Positions 60,101 through 64,000 of a stretch of 64,000 nucleotides of DNA are shown piece after piece. Positions within the stretch are counted from its first letter, which is position 1. Every line of letters starts with the position of its first letter. A model generated the notes under the pieces. It was not told the DNA's origin. It did no database searches and saw only the letters and a program-made list of their open reading frames with translations. A program made the translations under genes and the position numbers. Origin of the DNA: Chaenocephalus aceratus (lineage: Eukaryota > Chordata > Actinopteri > Perciformes > Channichthyidae); assembly GCA_023974075.1 (NCBI GenBank), contig CM043803.1, forward strand, positions 1,275,495-1,339,494, written 5' to 3'.

Positions 60101-63026
60101 AGTCATTTATATTCTCTTCTCTCTGTGGAAAATACACATCAGGCAAATGGTGTGTTATATTCATTGACATATGAATTCTATCCCAGAGTCTGGAGAAAGT
60201 TTCCCAAGAAGAATATATATATATACTAGGGGTGTAACGGTACACGTACCCGTACACGTGTGTACCGAACGCATATAACGTTAAACGTAAAAAATTGAGA
60301 ACGTGAACAACTTCTTGGAAGTAATCTCAGGTGCTGCGTCGCAGCATTCAGAGTAATTTGCACCCATTGTGATCAACGCGTCATAGAGCGAGCAAGTCAT
60401 TTCATTGGACGAGCTGGTCAGAGGGATGCGTTCAAATGTAGTCAGTAATTTGAGGAACTGTCGAAATGGCGAACGCAGATAAAGCTGAGCTCGAAAATCC
60501 TCCAGCATCATTGAAGTCTCCGGTTTGGGAACATTTTGGTTTCGCAGTAACGTACAAGGATGACGGACAAAGACAGGTGGACCGAACCAACGCTGTTTGT
60601 CGGCATTGTTCAACTAAAATTGGTTACGCGGCTGGCAATACATCAAACTTGCACACTCATTTGAAAAGGCATCACCTGAACGTGAATATCACCGGTAACA
60701 AAAGACTGAAGTGCAAACCCAACTCCCGCTAGCATTTAAGCCTCCACCACTCGCAACAACTTCAGACCGAGCCAAAGCTATTACAAACGGCAAATATCCT
60801 CATGTTGCCATGTTAGCAAAGCGCTACCTGGCTGTATCTGCTACTACCTCTGTCCCTAGCGAGAGGGTTTTCTCCACAGCAGGAGACATTGCTCGTGCCA
60901 GCTGATCTGCCCTTTCGGCAAGCAATGTGGACAAGTTCATTTTTCTTTCAAAAAACATGAAATGACAAGCAAGTCCTAATGTCAAACTGGCTGCTTAGGT
61001 ACTAGTACAGTACAGTTCAAATACAGATTATTTCAGTTAATCGAAAAGCTGCACCTTAATGTTTATTTTATTATATTTTATATTTATTTGAGTGAATATT
61101 CATAGTTTAATAATAATTAAAAATCCAAAACTAATAGTTTATGTTTTGTGAGTACTAGTACAGTAAAGTTTAAATACAGATTATTTCAGTTAATCGAAAT
61201 GCTGCACCTTAATGTTTATTTTATTATATTTTGTATTTATTTGAGTGAATACATTATTCACAGTTTAATAATAATTTAAAAAAAATATGTTATGTTTTGT
61301 GATAATTTTTTCTGCTGTACCGAAAACGTACCGAACCGAACCGTGACCTAAAAACCGAGGTACTTACCGAACCAAAATGTTTGTGAACCGTTACACCCCT
61401 AATATATACAAAAATCAACAGTTTTGTTTACAAACTAACATTTAAAGGGTTAAAATTGGGGAAATCAAGGAATACTAAGTAGTTATCATGATGACTGAAA
61501 AGTGAACAATATTATTAATATATGAAATGTTATAGCCGTTTCAGGAAGGTTTGCCCTTTAAGGATATTAGAGCAACTGTTTTATAGTGTGGCACAAGGGT
61601 TAAAGATATTTCTTCCTCCCAAAAATGTTGAACAACTCTCTCCATCTTCTCCCTATAGATTGCACACTTCAAGATTCCCCGCTACGTACTTTTTGTGACC
61701 AGCTACCCGCTCACCATCACTGGAAAGGTAAGAGCTCATACATTCCAGAAATGTATAAATGACAATGTCAAACAAGGTTTATATTTCCAGATCTATCATA
61801 GTCTGTGATCAATTATTGTCCAGCACAAGACCTGGCCTCAGGTTCTTGTGCTTCTCTCATGGGATGCAGTTAGAAGTCATTCACTGTAGACATGGTGTTT
61901 GAACAGGCTGCCCTGAGCGCCCTCAGACAGGAGGGAAGGGGAGCTACTAGGTGGTCTGCACGCACAGCGCTCTGTTACACCCACCCAGAGGGGCGGACCC
62001 CGTCCCAAAGCAGCGTATCAGATCAAACCAGCCCTCCGCCTAAAGCCACTTTTAGGAGAATCCACTCAGTGCTTGCAAAGAGTCCTGGCTACAAATCGTC
62101 AACACTGGTCTGCAGAATAGTTTGTCCTATAAATAAGTGACTCCTTAATATCTCAGAAAATGTGAATCCCACCTCTCGAAAGCATTTGAACAAAAATGAT
62201 TTGCTGTCGCTGAGAGTTGGATAAGAAGATTGAATATTATAGCCATTACAAGACACCACAGCTCATTTTGGGACATCAGCTAGAGTACTAAGGCCATTTT
62301 CTAACATCATGTAATGTTATAAAATACATCAATATTTGATGTAAATCTGAGAGAACTGATGATGTGGGATGAATACTTGAGGCTCATCATCCCATCACTC
62401 CAAATATTCTACGTTTTTAATGTCATACGCACAAAGCTACCGCGTAGGAGATGTTCTGACCCGAGCTCCTCCAACAGTGCAACATAGTTATATGATCAAA
62501 TACAAAAATACAAATAGTGCAAGTATACAATATACATGTAAATGGGATATGATATATACAACAACAGAATGTAAATATAAATAGTGTACAGTAAGTTAAA
62601 TACTGTTTATTAAAATGATAACTATTTAGATAAATTGTGCAACATTCTCGTAAAACATTAGCGCTGCAACTAAATTCTACTTTAATTATTTCGTTTATCT
62701 GCATCAATTCTGCCACTCATTAAAAACATATTATTTGTGTTTGGAGGCAGATTTTGTCACCTTCGGACGAAGTTACACCAGCTTGTCTATAATCGATAAT
62801 GAAAATAAAGCAAATGGTTTTCTGTAGATTTGCATCTGTCCCATCCCTGAAGGCGGATACTTTTGGAACAGTTTTTATTATTCATTATTTTACAATGTTT
62901 AAATGGTAAGGTCCATTCACTCTCTTCTCCTTCAGTACAACTCACAGCAAACTCTTCTTTCAGATCCAGAAGCATTTGCTGAGAGAGGAGGCGGAGCGGC
63001 AGCTCGGGCTGAAGAAGGACAACTGA
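24507..63026 (+). CDS. acsf2: Acyl-CoA synthetase family member 2, 16 coding exons
   Basis: Mitochondrial medium-chain acyl-CoA synthetase: ATP + fatty acid + CoA to acyl-CoA. Exons: 24507-24625, 26130-26325, 28150-28278, 29034-29087, 29174-29292, 35093-35255, 36078-36173, 37125-37275, 46969-47060, 47208-47284, 57946-58053, 58907-59058, 59155-59296, 59694-59804, 61659-61727, 62964-63026. All have AG/GT borders and phases agree, giving 613 residues (human ~615). Seen: Arg/Ser-rich N terminus without acidic residues (import signal); ATP loop [11 protein letters not shown] (259-269) across exons 6/7; YGTTENSP (402-409); WYKTGD ending at 487; [16 protein letters not shown] from 501; catalytic Lys in PLTITGK (593). 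24507 is the first in-frame ATG, with A at -3. Exon 8 is one base short in a G-run (near 37178-37185), breaking the frame as given. Intron 10 contains chad. Confidence 0.95.
24626..26129. other. acsf2 intron 1
   Basis: No clear element. A C-tract lies at ~25197-25214. The stretch ATACATCATACGATACAATA...TTACTTTATTGTCAGATCAA (24632-24680) looks like a common fish repeat tail, but I cannot name it. Confidence 0.4.
27601..27919. mobile_element. Probable solo LTR (319 bp) in acsf2 intron 2
   Basis: The segment begins TGTTACAACCCGGCTC and ends GGGTCGTCACA, the TG...CA pattern of an LTR. CAAT precedes (27597-27600) and follows (27920-27923) it, a candidate 4-bp target duplication. Inside are a TATATAG and a GC-rich stretch with a G-run (CCCCCCGGGGGG, ~27820). 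No internal retroelement sequence adjoins it, which is expected after LTR-LTR recombination. The orientation was not decided. Confidence 0.55.
30362..30444. repeat. (GT)n microsatellite
   Basis: About 40 GT units with one TTTG interruption near 30425. It lies in acsf2 intron 5, within the hAT remnant. Confidence 0.95.
30915..31180. repeat. Tandem repeat, ~56-bp unit, ~5 copies
   Basis: The motif ATTCCTGTACGTTCTAACAA, then CGTCTTCCAGGTAGATCTAA and ATAGTGTTATTTCTTTT, repeats about five times. The last two copies are almost identical and the first ones are diverged. The reverse frame reads a repeated [19 protein letters not shown] peptide, but that follows from the unit length and is not taken as a gene. 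Confidence 0.85.
32342..33793 (-). mobile_element. hAT (Charlie-like) element inserted in the L2 LINE
   Basis: The termini are CAGGGGTGCCCAACCTTTTT on the left and, in reverse, CAGGGGTGCCCAACCAGTCG on the right. ATCTACAT is duplicated at both sides (32334-32341 and 33794-33801). The empty site is preserved in the other L2 copy as AACATCTACATGCCACC (~45838), which proves insertion and the 8-bp duplication. Internally it is a decayed autonomous copy with a BED-finger transposase start on the - strand. A long palindrome lies near the right end (33700-33765: CTCACGATCGACTGGGAATC, then its inverse). Confidence 0.92.
33095..33395 (-). pseudogene. Decayed hAT transposase fragment (ZBED/SCAND3-like)
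   Basis: The - strand reads, with stops and shifts, [18 protein letters not shown], then [31 protein letters not shown] and [16 protein letters not shown]. This order is typical of the N-terminal half of Charlie-type hAT transposases, including the domesticated FAM200/GTF2IRD2-type proteins. Stop codons interrupt it (after IPS and after ATIAS), and the catalytic RNase-H-like part is not recognisable. Confidence 0.7.
34115..34213 (-). mobile_element. Short antisense L2 3'-tail insertion within the L2 RT
   Basis: AAGGCAAGGCAAGTTTATTT, then ATATAGCACCTTTCAACACA and AGGCAATTCAAGGTGCTTTA, is the reverse complement of the 3' tail of the very LINE it interrupts (tail at ~34900-34996). The uninterrupted sequence is seen in the other copy as GAGTTTCAACAGTCACATT (~46153). 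It is thus a severely 5'-truncated LINE copy, or a SINE sharing the tail. No clear target duplication was found. Confidence 0.8.
35001..35055 (+). repeat. Fish SINE 3' tail
   Basis: GTGTAAGTCGCTTTGGATAA, then AAGCGCC-TAACAAGTGACATG and TAATGTAA, matches the widespread fish SINE/MITE tail (AAGTCGCTTTGGATAAAAGC). Only the tail is present, directly after the L2 3' end and 38 bp before acsf2 exon 6. Confidence 0.6.
37276..39442. other. First part of acsf2 intron 8
   Basis: Mostly unique AT-rich DNA. At 37790-37793 a TTAA precedes AGGTCCCCTATTATAC, resembling the left terminus of the TTAA-type MITE found complete at 56658-57091, but no right terminus was seen. No coding exon fits here. Confidence 0.45.
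39701..41213 (+). mobile_element. Tc1-like transposon with ~240-bp inverted repeats
   Basis: The ends CACTGAACAAAAATATAAAT and, in reverse, CACTGAACAAAAATATCAAT are flanked by TA on both sides, the target of Tc1/mariner. The inverted repeats reach ~240 bp inward (to GGCCACAATAAAAGGCCA / TGGCCTTTTATTGTGGCC). Their few differences suggest a fairly young copy. It carries a decayed transposase gene and sits in a SINE in acsf2 intron 8. Confidence 0.95.
39999..40904 (+). pseudogene. Tc1 transposase pseudogene
   Basis: It starts [16 protein letters not shown], with the helix-turn-helix region ([20 protein letters not shown]) and the GRPR-like [11 protein letters not shown]. The frame shifts near 40295, and the continuation shows the catalytic strand motif [10 protein letters not shown], then [34 protein letters not shown]. 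Between VCY and LMLQ about 30-35 residues usual in this family are missing, so there is an internal deletion as well. A second shift occurs near 40790 (IQQLRS to AAIEEEW). The three acidic catalytic positions (DE in TDESRF, D in HDNARP, E in IEHVWD) are still visible, but the gene cannot yield a protein. Confidence 0.92.
41606..42808 (+). CDS. LINE ORF1 protein with SGNH-esterase-like domain
   Basis: 400 codons, apparently intact. Residues ~10-40 are a helical, possibly coiled-coil start ([20 protein letters not shown]). The middle is low-complexity and Pro/Ser-rich. From ~205 an esterase-like fold is seen: [13 protein letters not shown] (GDS nucleophile region), [11 protein letters not shown] (GTND) and a C-terminal [16 protein letters not shown], where the usual catalytic His of DGxHLN is not obvious. 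ORF1 proteins of L2/CR1 elements often carry this domain and act in RNA binding and retrotransposition. It is part of the LINE, not a host gene. Confidence 0.8.
   Translation: MPPFSTDDFHKLLQKMAVLEMKMQLLEVNVEVNGLGWNDTTLPVLQKNGQRHANSKLVSSYKDSKEQEGCVPGNKSTSGSPPSNSLGANHFHGIWEDKQQAELSALKSVMRPAGLHCYHPGRAPLQPLFLLGNSRGQLLKGELQKNPPKPPSVPIQNRYAPLTENRRSLSDDLDNPSSSHSRVRTNSYSKSKRLEGKLMTGPETLIVGDSAVRDVKGLCSKNNTKVLCFPKDVVSDLAEKILHIGAEHPTVKNVVLHIGTNDVVKQQSEMLKEDFKCLLETVSSLNAEVFISGPLPPVRRGVERFSRLFALNTWLSTVCTDHSVHFIDNFNFFWDRRHLFKANGVCLNKSGVKLFISNIFNCLRHQSVPFAKDKQQEESKQEKDTTHRSENLENLSLHPP
43503..44687 (+). pseudogene. LINE ORF2 endonuclease part
   Basis: The frame shows the APE-type endonuclease signature in order: [17 protein letters not shown] (catalytic Glu), VIVGDFNIH (Asp/Asn), LDLIISKG and [10 protein letters not shown] (SDH). 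The domain nicks target DNA for reverse transcription. After the linker ([14 protein letters not shown]) the frame stops at 44687 and continues in another frame from ~44662 ([13 protein letters not shown]), so ORF2 is frameshifted. The true start lies in a different frame upstream of 43503. Confidence 0.85.
44890..45272 (-). mobile_element. 383-bp retroposed fragment inserted in LINE ORF2
   Basis: AAAGAT flanks both sides (44884-44889 and 45267-45272). The insert starts with CAATCAATCAATCAATG and TTTATTTATATAGCCCAATA, which in reverse is a (TTGA)n-like microsatellite tail, so it is antisense. It continues with GAGGGATCCCTCTCCCAGGA, a common perciform repeat. Removing it joins GFFKD directly to FFRC in the RT frame, as expected. 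It adds a frameshift to ORF2. Confidence 0.8.
45249..46718 (+). pseudogene. LINE ORF2 reverse-transcriptase part
   Basis: RT motifs in order: [56 protein letters not shown] (Asp), [13 protein letters not shown] and YADDKQIYV (catalytic pair). The C-terminal region runs to [13 protein letters not shown] and a stop at 46716-46718. A TAA at 46500-46502 interrupts it; the other copy in this window has TAT (Tyr) there, so it is a nonsense change particular to this copy. The L2/Maui style is inferred from the YADD context and from the [11 protein letters not shown] motif. Confidence 0.9.
47285..50670. other. Left part of acsf2 intron 10
   Basis: It contains a MITE (48201-48801) and otherwise unique DNA, including the 3' flank of chad (read leftwards from 50671). 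A TTTATT at ~49256 (AATAAA on the - strand) is one candidate polyadenylation signal for chad, unproven. No other gene is seen. Confidence 0.45.
48201..48801. mobile_element. MITE with long inverted arms, 601 bp
   Basis: The ends CAGTCTCACGGCATTTCGTG and, in reverse, CAGTCTCACAGCATTTCGTG match at 19 of 20 bases. The arms extend ~140 bp, sharing CGTGTT-ATCAACACGA-like and AACGATTTTAAAAGCAATGT motifs. The right arm region is partly duplicated (GTCAGAATACTGAAATCTGT near 48510 and 48630). Flanks AAATAACCGAC and AAATAACGGAC are similar but not adjacent to both tips, so the target duplication is unresolved. Superfamily unknown. Confidence 0.75.
50671..54884 (-). CDS. chad: Chondroadherin, 3 coding exons, nested in acsf2 intron 10
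   Basis: Secreted small leucine-rich-repeat protein of cartilage matrix that, in mammals, binds collagen, integrin and heparan sulfate. Exons on the - strand: 54884-54099, 51072-50903, 50821-50671; borders are GT/AG and phases fit, giving 368 residues (human ~359). Residues 1-26 are a signal peptide ([16 protein letters not shown] core). [16 protein letters not shown] (27-42) is the LRR N-cap. About ten LRRs follow (for example [19 protein letters not shown]). Exon 2 adds [10 protein letters not shown] and two N-glycosylation sequons (NLS, NLT). [10 protein letters not shown] starts the C-cap, which ends [16 protein letters not shown], the basic tail known in chondroadherin as heparin-binding. 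Introns are 3.0 kb and 81 bp. The start is the ATG just before the signal peptide. A 5' non-coding exon was not determined. Confidence 0.96.
51133..51190. repeat. (GT)n microsatellite in chad intron 1
   Basis: 29 GT units. It lies 61 bp upstream (in chad orientation) of chad exon 2. Confidence 0.95.
54885..56657. other. chad 5' flank and right part of acsf2 intron 10
   Basis: This holds the presumed promoter and any 5' non-coding exon of chad (- strand), but I see no firm TATA or splice signal. No other gene or complete element was recognised. Confidence 0.4.
56658..57091. mobile_element. TTAA-flanked MITE, 434 bp
   Basis: TTAA lies at 56654-56657 and 57092-57095. The ends AGGGGCCCTATTGTGCTCAT and, in reverse, AGGGGCCCTATTATGGTTTT, are inverted repeats. 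Insertion at TTAA is typical of piggyBac and Kolobok elements, so it is a non-autonomous member of one of them. It lies in acsf2 intron 10. It includes GATTGGTTAGC- and GATTGGTCACC-type CCAAT boxes (reverse ATTGG) near 56800-56835. Confidence 0.88.
60227..61401 (+). mobile_element. hAT (ZBED/Ac-like) deletion derivative in acsf2 intron 14
   Basis: ATATATAC flanks both sides (60219-60226 and 61402-61409), a perfect 8-bp duplication. The ends TAGGGGTGTAACGGTACACG and, in reverse, TAGGGGTGTAACGGTTCACA are inverted repeats. The interior keeps the two ends of a transposase gene (60466-60905). A ~105-bp segment (TTTAAATACAGATTATTTCA...) is directly repeated at ~60998 and ~61154. Confidence 0.93.
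60466..60960 (+). pseudogene. hAT transposase ends joined by an internal deletion
   Basis: The first frame (60466-60732) codes for [17 protein letters not shown], then a BED zinc finger: [20 protein letters not shown] and HTHLKRHH. The second frame, from ~60711, gives [18 protein letters not shown] and [13 protein letters not shown], the C-terminal dimerisation domain of hAT transposases, then a stop (after ARAS) and [11 protein letters not shown]. The catalytic centre is absent: several hundred codons lie missing between about 60720 and 60790. It cannot catalyse transposition but might be mobilised by a full-length relative. Confidence 0.9.
61728..62963. other. acsf2 intron 15
   Basis: No element was recognised. 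A GC-richer patch at ~61890-62110 has an 82-codon open frame without resemblance to a known protein. Confidence 0.4.
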
Positions 63027-63212
63027 ACTGTTGCTGTAACTCCTGTGGAAATTCATGTCCCACAAACATACCCAACCATCAGAACATCTGAAAAACCGGA
63101 AATGTGAACATATTAGCATACTGAATATCACTGCAGAACTGGTTGTAGTGTTGTTCTTTTTTTATGCTGCAAAAAGCTATTCAAATATTTGTACATTTGT
63201 ACATGATGTTGA

Positions 63213-63218
63213 AATAAA
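63213..63218 (+). terminator. Likely acsf2 polyadenylation signal
   Basis: AATAAA lies 187 bp after the acsf2 stop codon (63024-63026) and is followed by a GT/T-rich stretch (TAAGGTGTGGGTGTTTCTCT), as expected of a cleavage region. A second AATAAA at 63262-63267 is an alternative. Confidence 0.65.
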
Positions 63219-63389
63219 CGTTGTACAAATAAGGTGTGGGTGTTTCTCTTTTTACAGGAAGAATAAAGATATGTTATTGATCGCTGTGGCGGGTGCTCGC
63301 TTCTTAAGACTTTGGAATTATTAATACACTTTTTTAACTTACCATGACCAAATTATAGTTTTCAATGCTTTTTTTGATGTTTTTATGAA

Positions 63390-64000
63390 GCACTTGTCTT
63401 TGATATAGTAGAATATGACTTTTTTATGACTAGATTTTGTTACATGATACAAGGCCTTTTTCTAAAAATGTTTTGGCCTTCAATAACTGTAAAAATGACT
63501 CTTTATGAATAACTATCGTGACTCTTTATGACGCATTGTTCAATACTTTTTTAGAATTTTGACAATGACACTTTATGACTTTTGAAATATATACAAACAA
63601 TGCTTTTATCGACATACTATCAACTTGTTTACATTCTATACTGTGCCGTTTTTTATATTTTTTGATGTACAATACTATGACTTTTCTAAAATGTTTTGAC
63701 ATATATTATGATTTACTTAACATTCTATAATTTGACTGTTTTTTCATAATTTTTGACATACAATATTAGGACTTTTTTTGACAGTATCCTATTCAATTTT
63801 CTTTTCTTTTTATAATATAACTTTTTTGCATATTTCTCTACATGCTTTATCATTCCATTTTTTCACACAGACATATTATACGATGCAATTTTTCTGACTG
63901 AAAAGAATACTATACTATGATGTTTTTTCTAAAATGTTAACATAATATACAATGTTTTTTTTATACATGTCAAAAATATGCAAAAGAACAACATAGTATA
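63390..64000. repeat. Degenerate AT-rich repeat downstream of acsf2
   Basis: Motifs such as TATGACTTTTTT, TTTTGACATA and ATACAATACTATGACTTTT recur irregularly every ~40-60 bp up to the window end. It looks like an old, diverged tandem repeat. No gene is seen. Confidence 0.5.

Overview
The window is nuclear DNA of a ray-finned (teleost) fish. It holds one large spliced gene on the + strand, a second gene nested in one of its introns on the - strand, and a dense load of transposons and tandem repeats. The fish assignment rests on the closeness of both proteins to vertebrate orthologues, and on fish-type L2/Maui LINEs, Tc1, hAT and tRNA-SINE elements, with long CA/GT microsatellites. There is no sign of bacterial, organellar or free viral sequence.

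Layout. Positions 1-5620 are tandem repeats: a ~60-bp minisatellite, a ~689-bp unit and six copies of a 268-bp unit. Positions 7574-15170 look like an old LTR element on the - strand, with two ~770-bp LTRs, a primer-binding site and almost no coding sequence left. Positions 15474-20008 are a composite fold-back element with ~0.8-kb inverted arms. Positions 20112-24196 hold hAT-type elements, three of which have perfect 8-bp target duplications in the wider window region up to exon 1.

From 24507 to 63026 runs acsf2 (medium-chain acyl-CoA synthetase family member 2). I could place all 16 coding exons with GT/AG junctions and matching phases, for a 613-residue product. Exon 8 is out of frame by one base at a run of eight G. 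Intron 10 contains chad (chondroadherin, 3 coding exons, 368 residues) on the opposite strand; from general knowledge the human genes have the same nested arrangement.

The acsf2 introns carry a nest of elements. Intron 5 has an L2 LINE split by a hAT element and by an antisense copy of an L2 tail. Intron 8 has a Tc1 element inside a SINE, followed by a nearly full-length L2. Intron 10 has two MITEs, and intron 14 a ZBED-type hAT deletion derivative. The end of the window is AT-rich intergenic DNA. I found no convincing undescribed biological system; the most unusual structures are the composite fold-back element and the nested insertions whose empty target sites can be read directly.
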